Below, piece by piece: positions 17,404 to 25,287 of a DNA stretch of 32,814 nucleotides. Numbering within the stretch: the first letter of the stretch is position 1; the number at the start of each line of letters is the position of its first letter. The position numbers were made by a program, and so were the translations under genes. The notes beneath the pieces are model-generated. The model searched no databases. It was not told the DNA's origin and saw only the letters and a list, made by a program, of their open reading frames with translations. This DNA is from Haloarcula japonica DSM 6131 (GTDB taxonomy: Archaea > Halobacteriota > Halobacteria > Halobacteriales > Haloarculaceae): positions 208,778 through 241,591 of the forward strand of contig NZ_AOLY01000009.1 in NCBI RefSeq assembly GCF_000336635.1, in the 5' to 3' direction.

Positions 17404-17626
17404 GGTTGGATTGTGTGTATTGGTCTGCGAGCTGTGCTGCAACCCGGATGTTGACGACGTAGTCGTCGACGGTCGCCTGCAGGCCGCCGGTCGAGTCGCG
17501 TTCGACGGTCGTGACCACGGCATCGCCCTCGACGCGCGTGGTCATCTCGTCGGTGTTGTCCGGCCGCACCGCGCGTGCGACGCGTTCGGGCGAGTCGTGT
17601 GTCGTCCGAATCTCGGCCCGTCTCAT
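17396..17626 (-). CDS. pcc1: KEOPS complex subunit Pcc1
   Basis: A 76-aa small subunit of the KEOPS complex, which makes the t6A modification on tRNAs that read ANN codons. The sequence shows the short Pcc1 fold: an N-terminal beta strand (RRAEIRTTHDSPERVARAV), strands DEMTTRVEGDAVVTTVERD, and a C-terminal helix after the conserved ATVDDYVVNIRVA. The frame is open far upstream, but that part is antisense or shadow of the RecJ-like gene. The ATG at 17626 overlaps that gene's stop by 4 bases. Gene order with rps15 and rps3ae is widely conserved in haloarchaea. Confidence 0.9.
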   Translation of the reverse strand: MRRAEIRTTHDSPERVARAVRPDNTDEMTTRVEGDAVVTTVERDSTGGLQATVDDYVVNIRVAAQLADQYTQSNHE

Positions 17627-18732
17627 ACTGCCTCCCGGAACGCTTCGATGAAGTCGGCCGTCGACACGTCGAACCGGGCACGTGCCCGGTCGCCCGTCCC
17701 GACGGCGTCGCCGCCGACCGTCTCGGCGGCTGCATGCATCGTCTCTGCCATGTCCCGCCCGTCCGTAGCGCGAGCCGCGGCCCGGTCGTCGGTAACGACG
17801 AGCGTCACCGGTTCCGGTGCGCGGTAGTCCGCGAACAGTCTGGCGACGGTCCCGGTCGGCATCGCGTCGCCGCGGGCGACGAACAGGCCGTCGTATCGAC
17901 CCGTGGTCGCCGCCGTAACCGCTTCGTGAGCGCGTGCGGCGTGTGTCCGCCACGCGGCCAGCGCGTCCTCGCGGACGGCCTCGTGGCCGAGCGCGAGCGC
18001 GACGGCGGTGCCCGGCTGTTCGCGGGCGACGGCGTCGAGTACGTCGGCGTACCCGCCGACTGTCTCGAAGGGGCCGCCTGTCGTCGGATGGAGCGCGCGC
18101 TGGACCTCGTCGGCGGCCCGAGGCGGCGCGTCATCCGTGACGGTCAGCGCGACCAGCGACGCGAGGCGTCGATGGTCGTCGGCCGACGAGGGTCCGTCGG
18201 GTGAGATGTCGAGCTTCGCTAGCGTGGCTCGCGCTGCGTCGGTGTCGCCCGAGAAGGGCGCGACGAACAGCGTCGAGTGGGCCAGTCCATCCGCGAGATC
18301 CGCCGTCGGCACGGCAACGCCGGGTCGGCGGTCGAACCCCGCCTGCTCGGCGGCTTCGGCGACGGTCCCGTCAACGTTCCCGGCGGCAATCGTGCCAGCC
18401 AGGGCGAGCGCGGGGTCGGCCGTGCCGAGTTCGCGGGCGGTCTCGAAGGCGGTCGCGGCGGTGCGGTCGGTCAGCGTCACGTCGGCGGTCGGCTGCGTGC
18501 GACCAATGGCGACAGTGATGTCGGTCTCCGTGGTCCGGTCAGGGTCCTCAAAGGGGCGGACGACGCTCGCCTGGAACGGCGTGTCCTCAAGCGCCCGTGC
18601 CAGCAGGCCGGTCGCCGCCAGCGCCTCGCCGGTCGCGTCGCTGACGAGGCGCACGAAGGTGGCCTCCCGCAGCGACCCGGCGAGGTCGCCGGGGGACGTG
18701 GCTGGCGTCGGTTCCCGACCGGTCGCCGACAT
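17623..18732 (-). CDS. Degenerate RecJ/DHH-like protein in ribosomal-KEOPS operon
   Basis: A 369-aa protein corresponding by position and general pattern to the RecJ-like gene found between rps15 and pcc1 in haloarchaea. The N-terminal VRLVSDATGEALAATGLLA aligns with DHH motif I but lacks the metal-binding His and Asp pattern (HxDxDG). I see no DHH motif III and no GGGH. A catalytic role is therefore unlikely; a structural or regulatory partner of an active RecJ or of another nuclease is more plausible. It abuts the rps15 stop with no gap and overlaps pcc1 by 4 bases, so expression is tied to the ribosomal operon. Confidence 0.82.
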   Translation of the reverse strand: MSATGREPTPATSPGDLAGSLREATFVRLVSDATGEALAATGLLARALEDTPFQASVVRPFEDPDRTTETDITVAIGRTQPTADVTLTDRTAATAFETARELGTADPALALAGTIAAGNVDGTVAEAAEQAGFDRRPGVAVPTADLADGLAHSTLFVAPFSGDTDAARATLAKLDISPDGPSSADDHRRLASLVALTVTDDAPPRAADEVQRALHPTTGGPFETVGGYADVLDAVAREQPGTAVALALGHEAVREDALAAWRTHAARAHEAVTAATTGRYDGLFVARGDAMPTGTVARLFADYRAPEPVTLVVTDDRAAARATDGRDMAETMHAAAETVGGDAVGTGDRARARFDVSTADFIEAFREAV

Positions 18733-19203
18733 CTATTCGAGACCCAGCGCCTCGACGGCGTTGTCGTAGCTGTAGGTGAAGTCCTCGTCGACCTCGTCAC
18801 CGCGGTAGTAGTCGATGAGGCGTCGGATCTTCGACTGCGTGTTCTGGAGCGCACGCTTGTTCTGGTAGTCACCGGGGTTCTCGTCCATGTGGTCGCGAAG
18901 GCGGACGGCCCGTTCGAGCAGGTTCCGAAGGTCTTCCGGAAGCTCCGGTTCGGCTTCGTTCTCCTCGAGGATCTCGGTGACTTTCTTGCCGGTCGCGAGC
19001 GAGACGTCAGGGATCGGCGTGCCCTGAACGCCCTCGTCGCGCAGCTTCAGGCCGATCTCGCTGGGCGAGTGGCCCTGTTCGGCCAGTTCGACGACGCGCG
19101 CTTCGATTGCGTCTTCGTCGACATCACTCCACTCCGGGGGTTCGTCTGCCGCCGGTTTGTCCGAGTCGGACGAACCGCGACGGCGTGTATGCATTCGTGC
19201 CAT
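18733..19203 (-). CDS. rps15: 30S ribosomal protein S15 (uS15)
   Basis: A 156-aa archaeal S15 with the long N-terminal part related to eukaryotic S13 (MARMHTRRRGSSDSDKP). Visible landmarks are SPSEIGLKLRDEGVQGTPIPDV, LLERAVRLRDHMDENPGDYQNKR and SKIRRLIDYYRG. It is the first gene of the operon. ATG 19203 (MARMH) is used; 19194 is an in-frame alternative. A perfect palindrome and a possible TATA element lie 42-64 bases upstream. Confidence 0.95.
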   Translation of the reverse strand: MARMHTRRRGSSDSDKPAADEPPEWSDVDEDAIEARVVELAEQGHSPSEIGLKLRDEGVQGTPIPDVSLATGKKVTEILEENEAEPELPEDLRNLLERAVRLRDHMDENPGDYQNKRALQNTQSKIRRLIDYYRGDEVDEDFTYSYDNAVEALGLE

Positions 19204-19244
19204 TGTAATCTGGTTGGAACCGCACGAACCGCTCTCGTTACGAG

Positions 19245-19267
19245 GCGTATTGGCACTGTACAGTGCC
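19245..19267 (-). promoter_or_regulatory. rps15 promoter with 16-base perfect palindrome
   Basis: GGCACTGTACAGTGCC at 19252-19267 is its own exact reverse complement. On the minus strand it runs directly into CCAATACGC (complement of 19245-19253), a possible weak TATA box for the ribosomal operon, so the palindrome occupies the BRE position. It could be an operator for a dimeric regulator. The rest of the gap up to 19463 shows nothing else I can name. Confidence 0.45.
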
Positions 19268-19463
19268 GAACACGGCCGCAATCCCGAGCTGTGAAAGTCC
19301 ACAGCGAGTCAGATTTGCGGTCGTGCTGTTCCCATCTCCCTGTCTGAGAGGGCGCGACTAAACCGTTCCGTTTCCCGGCCGCGTCTCTAACCGACGACAT
19401 CGTCGTGGAATCCGTTCCACAGCCGAACCCCTTCACAGTATTACAATTGATAACTTGCCCATC

Positions 19464-19473
19464 TCTTTTAAGT
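19464..19473 (+). promoter_or_regulatory. TATA box of first large pilin-like gene
   Basis: TCTTTTAAGT is centred about 31 bases before the ATG at 19500, giving a leaderless or near-leaderless transcript. Confidence 0.6.
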
Positions 19474-19499
19474 GATTTGTCGGGATAGATGCGCGTAGT

Positions 19500-21266
19500 A
19501 TGGGTAGTACTGGGTGGGGACTCGGAAATCGTGGACAAAGTGCTCCGCTCGGGTTAGCGCTGGTTTTTGCGGTGATGATTATATCGACGACAGCGGTCGT
19601 TGCACTGGGTGCTGACGCAATCACGAGTACCCAAACGCAACTCGACGTGGAACGAACTGAGAAATCGCTGACGGAACTCAATTCCAAAACCGCGCTCGTG
19701 GCGCTGGGACAGACGGACGTGCAGCAAGTCTCCCTGCCCGCAAGCAGTTCGAGCACCTATCGCATTAACGAGGATGCCGGGTGGATGAACGTCTCCTATC
19801 AGAATACAACGTCCGGGAACCGGACGACTGTGTTCAACGAATCGATGGGAGAGGTAGCGTATCACGGCAGTGACGAGACGCGACTCGCGTATCAGGGGGG
19901 CGGTGTCTGGCGGTCCACCAGCGACGGAACGTCAGTGATGGTGTCTCCACCCGAGTTCCACTACCGGGACGCGACGCTAACACTCCCCCTCGTGACAGTG
20001 AGTGGATCCGGAGCAATCAGAGACGGCGCGTCGATCTCTCACAACCGGACGAAATCGTACTTTCCGAACAGCACGCGCAACGAGAACTTCACGAACCCGC
20101 TGGAAGAGAAGCGCGTCAATATCACTGTCCGGAGTGAGTACTATCGAGCATGGGGCCGCTACTTCGAGGAACGGACGGACGGAGAGGTGACTTTCCACGA
20201 CAGTTCCAACATGGTGTCTATTGTTCTGAAGGTGCCAGCGGGCCCCCGCAAAGTCCGGAACGCCGTCGCGGCCACGTCCGGTTCGGGGTCGATTAAGATG
20301 TCCGGGAACGGTGCCTTCACTGACAGCTATTCCTCCGGCGACGGAGACGGATACACCGTAACCGAGGCGGGTAACGGAGGAAACCTCTCTACTGCGGGCG
20401 ATGTCATCATCACCGGCGGCGCGACGTTGAGCGGGAACATCACGTCGGGCGGGCGTGTTGAATTCAGCAGCAATTCCATGACCTACACTGGAAAGAAGGT
20501 GGAATGGGCGGATACGTTCGAGGACTCCAAGGGCAAATGTAACCCGTCGCCACCGGCCTGTTCCGACAAACAGATCGATTCGTTCGACGGACCACAGAAC
20601 ATCAATTCGCACGTGACCACGACCGTCGACGGATTGCAGTCCTCGAACGACAACGCCGGGACCATCGCGGACGACGGCGTCATTGACGGAACCGAAGGGA
20701 CAACGACGTTGTCCGCAGGCCGGTACCACGTCAACAAGATCGATCTGAGCAACGATGTCGAACTGGATACGACTGGCGGCGACGTCATCATCGGTGTCGA
20801 AGATTACGTCGACATCGATGCCCACACCATCGAAGTGTCCGGTCCGAACGAAGTCAAAATATACGTCCGCGGTGCCAACGCTGTTTCGAAAGGTGGGAGC
20901 GACTACCATTTCTTCTCGGAGGACGGCGACATACTGACTACCGGCGGCGTTAGCGAAAACTCGTCACAGGTGTGGATATACGGGCAGGACCACATGCAGG
21001 CCAGAGTCGAGAAAGGGTCAAGCGACGCAAAGGTGACCGGTGTCATCTACGCACCTGGCGGTGACGCGGGGTCGAGTCGGTTCGAGATACGACAGAGTGA
21101 TTTCTACGGCGGCGTGGTCACGAGCGAAGTCGAACTCGAGCAACAGGGGAGCGTCCATTTCGACCAGACGCTCCAGCAGCGTCGGACGATCCCCAAAGAC
21201 ACGAGCGTGGTTGCGATCACCTACCTCCACATCTCGACGAACGACGTCAATATTACGTCCAACTGA
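19500..21266 (+). CDS. Large pilin-like surface protein with beta-rich passenger, copy 1
   Basis: A 588-aa haloarchaeal protein of unknown function. The N-terminus (NRGQSAPLGLALVFAVMIIS) is a short polar leader ending in R-G/Q followed by one hydrophobic helix, as in archaeal prepilins. TELNSKTALVALGQTDVQQVSL follows. Residues 140-255 hold a domain shared with the next gene (SPPEFHYRDATLTLPL, EYYRAWGRYFEERTDG). The C-terminal half is glycine/serine-rich and beta-like (GDVIITGGATLSGNITSGG, GVIYAPGGDAGSS), recalling polymer-forming or beta-helix proteins. Two cysteines (KCNPSPPAC) and about 12 N-x-S/T sequons are visible. It probably belongs to the haloarchaeal DUF7289/DUF7305-type group; that label is from memory. 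A TATA box supports the start. Confidence 0.85.
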   Translation: MGSTGWGLGNRGQSAPLGLALVFAVMIISTTAVVALGADAITSTQTQLDVERTEKSLTELNSKTALVALGQTDVQQVSLPASSSSTYRINEDAGWMNVSYQNTTSGNRTTVFNESMGEVAYHGSDETRLAYQGGGVWRSTSDGTSVMVSPPEFHYRDATLTLPLVTVSGSGAIRDGASISHNRTKSYFPNSTRNENFTNPLEEKRVNITVRSEYYRAWGRYFEERTDGEVTFHDSSNMVSIVLKVPAGPRKVRNAVAATSGSGSIKMSGNGAFTDSYSSGDGDGYTVTEAGNGGNLSTAGDVIITGGATLSGNITSGGRVEFSSNSMTYTGKKVEWADTFEDSKGKCNPSPPACSDKQIDSFDGPQNINSHVTTTVDGLQSSNDNAGTIADDGVIDGTEGTTTLSAGRYHVNKIDLSNDVELDTTGGDVIIGVEDYVDIDAHTIEVSGPNEVKIYVRGANAVSKGGSDYHFFSEDGDILTTGGVSENSSQVWIYGQDHMQARVEKGSSDAKVTGVIYAPGGDAGSSRFEIRQSDFYGGVVTSEVELEQQGSVHFDQTLQQRRTIPKDTSVVAITYLHISTNDVNITSN

Positions 21267-21383
21267 TAGCCGATACACTTACTTCACCACTATCAGAAGT
21301 AATAGCACCTCACATCGGTCGGTATTTGCTGTGGCCGGCATAAAGAGCCACCAGTGGCGACAATTCAGAATTTGGCCAGCAAT

Positions 21384-21391
21384 CTTATCAA
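21384..21391 (+). promoter_or_regulatory. TATA box of second large pilin-like gene
   Basis: CTTATCAA lies 23-30 bases before the ATG at 21414, within the 147-base gap after copy 1, so the tandem paralog has its own leaderless promoter. Confidence 0.5.
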
Positions 21392-21413
21392 CCGTGATAA
21401 CTACTGTCGGATA

Positions 21414-23138
21414 ATGCACTTTCCCTGGGGCCAGAAACGCGCGCAATCAGCCCCGCTCGGGTTGCTACTGGTCCTCAGTCTCGTCATCGTCGGTTCCGGT
21501 GTGGTTGTCAGCCTGGGAGCGACGGCGCTGGTCGATACTGAGGCTGGGCTCGATGTCTCGCGGGCGGAGACAGGGATGACCCAGTTGGACTCTCAGGCGG
21601 CGCTGGTGGCGCTTGGGAACGCCGACAGCCAGCGGGTGTCGCTCGTCGGGACAGACCAATCCACGTACCGAATCGACGACACTGCTGGCCGGATGACAGT
21701 CAATATCACCAACCACTCGGCTTCGCCCCCAACCACCGTCACGCTGATGGACAAGCACCTCGGCGCGGTTGTCTACGAAAACGGGAATCAGGAAGTCGCC
21801 TATCAGGGCGGCGGGGTATGGCGGCGCTCCGACAGCGGCAGTGTCATGGTTTCACCGCCGGAGTTCTACTACCGCGACGCGACGCTGACGCTCCCGCTCA
21901 TCACCGTCCGCGGTGACCACTCCCTTGGCTCACGGGCGAGCGTTACCAAGGACAGCACGACACAGGTGTATCCCGACCAGGCGGCCGGGAACGTCAACCC
22001 GCTAGATACGGGCACGGTCAACATCACTGTCGAAAGCGACTACTACCGATCCTGGGGGCGCTACTTCGAAGAGCGGACTGACGGCGACGCGTACTACGAC
22101 CACGAAAACGACAGCGTAACCACGACGCTGGTCGTGCCGACGGGGCCGCGGGAAGTGACGAGCGCTGTTGCGGCCACATCCGCGGGCGGACAGATTACGC
22201 TCTCCGGTAGTGGCACCGACCCCGCCCGAACGGACAGCTACAACTCGTCTGTCGGCGATTACTCGACGTCACGGGGGTCGTTCGGAACGATCACCACAGC
22301 CGGTGACGTGTACGTGAAAGGGAACAGCGAGGTGGACGGCACTGTTCGGTCCGGTAGCCGGGTCGAGGTCAAAGGCAGTGGCGTCGTCACCCGTGACGTG
22401 GAATACTCCACCACGAAGCACATCAAGGGCACTGTCAACGGTGATATCAGACAGATTTCGGGTGTCGAGGGAGCCGGCGCTATCGACGGCCTGGTGAACC
22501 GGCGAGTCGCCAACGCAAGTGACACCAATGACAACGGCGCGACCGGCAGCATTTCGGGCGACCAGCTTACCAGCGGTGACCAGACGCTGGACGCTGGCAC
22601 GTACTATCTGGAAGACCTGACACTGAGCGGCGAGACGCTGACGATTAACACGGGTGGTGACGACGTAACCATCGCCGTCCGGGACTATGTCTACATCGAG
22701 AACAACGGGCGGATCAAAATCAACGGTGGCGGAAAAGTCCGCCTCTACGTCAAAGGCGACGCCATGTCTGCCAGCGGTCACCACTTCCACATCTATCGTA
22801 CCGGGGACATCGACGTCGATACCGCACAGAACTCGACGCAGTTCTGGGTGTACGGCAAGTCGGACTTCGATGCCGTGATCGAGGGGGACACCGATACTCC
22901 GCAGTTCGAGGGCGTGATTTACGCACCCGCCGGCGGCGTCGGTGCCAGCAGCGTCTCACTCAAGAAGGCGGAGCTGTACGGCGGCCTCGTCGCCGGGTCA
23001 GTCACGGTGGATAACGGCGGGCTGGTCCACTACGACCGGGCGCTCAGAAACAAGCGGGCTGTCCCGAAGAACACGAACATAATCAGGCTGACGTACCTCC
23101 ACGTCTCGGAGAACCGGATCAACGTGACCAGCGGGTAG
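21414..23138 (+). CDS. Large pilin-like surface protein with beta-rich passenger, copy 2
   Basis: A 574-aa tandem paralog of the preceding gene. The N-terminus (KRAQSAPLGLLLVLSLVIVG) has the same leader, R-A/Q junction and hydrophobic helix, followed by TQLDSQAALVALGNADSQRV. Shared blocks include AYQGGGVWRR, SPPEFYYRDATLTLPLITV, YYRSWGRYFEERTDGD and TYLHVSENRINVTSG. The C-terminal half has the repeated strand pattern DVYVKGNSEVDGTVRSGSRV, like a beta-helix or bactofilin-type passenger. The passengers have diverged more than the N-terminal and middle domains. ATG 21414 fits the TATA box; an upstream in-frame start at 21354 is not supported. It ends 8 bases before the convergent five-gene pilin-like operon. 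Confidence 0.85.
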   Translation: MHFPWGQKRAQSAPLGLLLVLSLVIVGSGVVVSLGATALVDTEAGLDVSRAETGMTQLDSQAALVALGNADSQRVSLVGTDQSTYRIDDTAGRMTVNITNHSASPPTTVTLMDKHLGAVVYENGNQEVAYQGGGVWRRSDSGSVMVSPPEFYYRDATLTLPLITVRGDHSLGSRASVTKDSTTQVYPDQAAGNVNPLDTGTVNITVESDYYRSWGRYFEERTDGDAYYDHENDSVTTTLVVPTGPREVTSAVAATSAGGQITLSGSGTDPARTDSYNSSVGDYSTSRGSFGTITTAGDVYVKGNSEVDGTVRSGSRVEVKGSGVVTRDVEYSTTKHIKGTVNGDIRQISGVEGAGAIDGLVNRRVANASDTNDNGATGSISGDQLTSGDQTLDAGTYYLEDLTLSGETLTINTGGDDVTIAVRDYVYIENNGRIKINGGGKVRLYVKGDAMSASGHHFHIYRTGDIDVDTAQNSTQFWVYGKSDFDAVIEGDTDTPQFEGVIYAPAGGVGASSVSLKKAELYGGLVAGSVTVDNGGLVHYDRALRNKRAVPKNTNIIRLTYLHVSENRINVTSG

Positions 23139-23146
23139 TCGACCGG

Positions 23147-23890
23147 CTACTGGTCGATATCGACTGCAAGATCGTGGTAGACGACGTACGTCCGCTGGAT
23201 GCCGCCGGAGGACGAGGTGAAGTTACACCAGCCGTCAGCCCCACAGGCGAACCCTTCCTGCTCGAAGTACGACTGCCAGAGTGCCTCACGCTGTGGGGTC
23301 GAGTCGACACTGACGTTGACGTGTTCGATGTTGCCACCGGTATCAGCGAACGAGACGTTGCTGTTCCGGTGGTTTGTCCGGACGAGAACCGTCGACCCGC
23401 CCAGGCTCTGCTGGTCGCTGGCGGTCGTGCCGACCACGGTGATGAGTACGCGGTCATCTGAGACGAGTATCGGCGGCGTTCGCTTTTGCACCCCACCGTC
23501 CCGGTTCGTCCGATACACTGCTCCAGCCTCGTAGACGAGCTCTCGCTCCTGATTGCCGGCATAGATGATCGGTCGTATCTCCCAGGTCCCGACGTCCTTC
23601 GGGGCGGTCCCGTCGTGGACTTGCACCGATATCGTCGTGTTTTCGCCCGTTCTGAGCGATGCCTCGCCGAGGCTGACCTCCGTGGCACGGCTCGGTGCGC
23701 CCTGCTTGTAGAGGTCCACGATGTTGTCCGAGAGCACGTCGAATGCCCGTTCAGCGTTCTCCATCTGCTCTGCGTCCCGAGCGTTCTGTAGCGCACCTAG
23801 GCCGCTCACTGAGACGAGTATGATCGATGCCACGATGAGGCTGAACACCAGGGCAAAGCTCAGTACTTCACTTACGGCGCGATCAGCCAT
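23147..23890 (-). CDS. Pilin-like protein, fifth gene of the minor-pilin operon
   Basis: A 247-aa protein with a pilin-type N-terminus: MADRAVSEVLSFALVFSLIV, a short leader ending in arginine followed by AVSEVL and a hydrophobic helix, very close to typical haloarchaeal type IV pilins (RAVSPVIG). The rest is beta-rich and extracellular-looking (TEVSLGEASLRTGENTTISV, ISV/VVG strands) with a cysteine pair in FACGADGWCNF, probably a disulfide. It is the last gene of the minus-strand operon; its ATG overlaps the upstream gene by 8 bases. Its stop lies 8 bases from the stop of the convergent large paralog. Likely a minor pilin; function is inferred. Confidence 0.83.
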   Translation of the reverse strand: MADRAVSEVLSFALVFSLIVASIILVSVSGLGALQNARDAEQMENAERAFDVLSDNIVDLYKQGAPSRATEVSLGEASLRTGENTTISVQVHDGTAPKDVGTWEIRPIIYAGNQERELVYEAGAVYRTNRDGGVQKRTPPILVSDDRVLITVVGTTASDQQSLGGSTVLVRTNHRNSNVSFADTGGNIEHVNVSVDSTPQREALWQSYFEQEGFACGADGWCNFTSSSGGIQRTYVVYHDLAVDIDQ

Positions 23891-24317
23891 CTTGGACCTC
23901 CAGTTGGTCGTCGTAGAACACGGTTATCACGCCGCCGTCAGCGGTGGAGTCCCCCAGGTCTGTCCGGGTTTTGAGTGAAACAGTCACCGACACCTCCGGC
24001 GATGTCGATTCGAGCGTGAGTTCATCGGCGGCGGCGTCAATCGAGACCCGGTAGCCGGTTCCACTCACCCGCGCCGGGAACGTGTGATTCAGCCGCGCAG
24101 TCGGGTCGTTGTCAGCAGCGACCACCAGCCGGTCGATACGGGCGATGTCGGCAGCGACCTGCTGTCCGATGACCTCGAGTTCATCCCTGATGACCTGTTC
24201 CTGCCGATTCTCGACGAAGTTGCCGCCGGCAATGAGGAGGCCAGACACCAGAATCGAGGCGATGGCCAGACTCAGCGTGTAGCTCAGCGTCGTCGAGACG
24301 GCGCGGTTACGACGCAT
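23883..24317 (-). CDS. Pilin-like protein, fourth gene of the operon
   Basis: A 144-aa protein. MRRNRAVSTTLSYTLSLAIA has a basic leader and a hydrophobic helix starting AVSTTL, a prepilin-like arrangement. A short heptad-rich segment (ENRQEQVIRDELEVIGQQVA) leads into a small beta domain (GTGYRVSIDAAADELTLEST, VSVTVSLKTRTDL). Size and layout resemble a minor pseudopilin. The start at 24317 is chosen because the frame upstream to 24554 is shadow of the neighbouring gene. It overlaps its upstream neighbour by 11 bases and its downstream neighbour by 8. Confidence 0.82.
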   Translation of the reverse strand: MRRNRAVSTTLSYTLSLAIASILVSGLLIAGGNFVENRQEQVIRDELEVIGQQVAADIARIDRLVVAADNDPTARLNHTFPARVSGTGYRVSIDAAADELTLESTSPEVSVTVSLKTRTDLGDSTADGGVITVFYDDQLEVQDG

Positions 24318-25287
24318 CTGGCTCACCCGGGGCCACCCGTATCTTTGCCTCGTACCGTAAATTAGAGGTGTCGTAGCGGTAGCGGACAGTCGCGTTATAG
24401 ATCGCGATAGTGCTGAACGGCGATTTGGGCGCTGTATCGAGCGGGTTTGCTGGCGTGCTATCGCGGACGACCATTGAGTAGTTCCCCTTGATCTGGTCGC
24501 CCCGCTTGTAGGTGATGTTGTACTCGTCGCCGACGCCGTGAGCGAACCGCCCATCGAAGTCCCCGCGTTGGAGTGCGAGACACGGCTTGCCCTGGACCGT
24601 CCCGCCGGTCACGTCGATATGGGCATATGGCTCCTCAATAGAGACGCCACACTCCTGCGTACCCGCTGGCGTGTCGACTGTCACGTTGACTGTCCCGCTA
24701 GGTCCGACACTGCCCCAGATACGCATCGTCCATTTCGAGTTGCTGCCAGTGTCGTTGGCTGTGACGACGAACTTGTTCCCCGAACTGGGGAGCTCTGTTG
24801 CGTTGATGACGAACCGTCTGGTCGCGTTCGTTCCATCACTTGGGCGCTTGATCCGCTCTCCGACCATCCAATCGGTGCTTGGTGTCGCTTCGCTGGAGTT
24901 GAACACCGACGTATCGTTCTGGACGATTCGCGTGCCGTAGGTCGGCGAGCCGGTGAGTGTGACGTTTACCAGTGTCCCGCTCGTGACCCGCTGGCGCTCC
25001 GTCTGTGTACTGACGGTCTGAATGCTCTCACGCGTACCGGTTTTGAGTGTTGTTTGGTTCGAGTGGTTGTACCTGTTGGCTGCGGTGATTCCCTGTCCGA
25101 CATTCGACTCTACCATCGCCCGCATCTCCAGTGCGTCGTTGCTCCCGGCAACCTCGCCCCGGCTCGCGAGGTTCTGAGTGTAAATCGCGGAGTTGACGAC
25201 CAGCGCAAGGCCGATGAACGTCACTGCAAGCGCTAACGCGGCAATGAGGATTATCTGTCCGCCTTCGTCGTCGTTCAGATGCGCCAC
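24307..25287 (-). CDS. Pilin/PilX-like surface protein rich in glycosylation sites, third gene
   Basis: A 326-aa protein. The N-terminus MAHLNDDEGGQIILIAALAL has an acidic leader, GGQ, then one hydrophobic helix, resembling GspK/PilX- or TadE-type N-termini. A helical segment (GEVAGSNDALEMRAMVESNV) is followed by a large beta-rich ectodomain with two cysteines (QECGVS, KPCLAL). I count 12 N-x-S/T sequons, so heavy N-glycosylation is likely. By analogy with type II secretion minor pseudopilins, the largest member with a GGQ start would be the tip subunit; that is inference. It overlaps the upstream gene by 13 bases. Confidence 0.83.
   Translation of the reverse strand: MAHLNDDEGGQIILIAALALAVTFIGLALVVNSAIYTQNLASRGEVAGSNDALEMRAMVESNVGQGITAANRYNHSNQTTLKTGTRESIQTVSTQTERQRVTSGTLVNVTLTGSPTYGTRIVQNDTSVFNSSEATPSTDWMVGERIKRPSDGTNATRRFVINATELPSSGNKFVVTANDTGSNSKWTMRIWGSVGPSGTVNVTVDTPAGTQECGVSIEEPYAHIDVTGGTVQGKPCLALQRGDFDGRFAHGVGDEYNITYKRGDQIKGNYSMVVRDSTPANPLDTAPKSPFSTIAIYNATVRYRYDTSNLRYEAKIRVAPGEPDAS

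Noticed and set aside
18277-19347. 356-codon plus-strand frame across the ribosomal operon
   Set aside because: It lies antisense to rps15 and the RecJ-like gene, has no recognisable domain, and its composition is that of a reverse-frame shadow.
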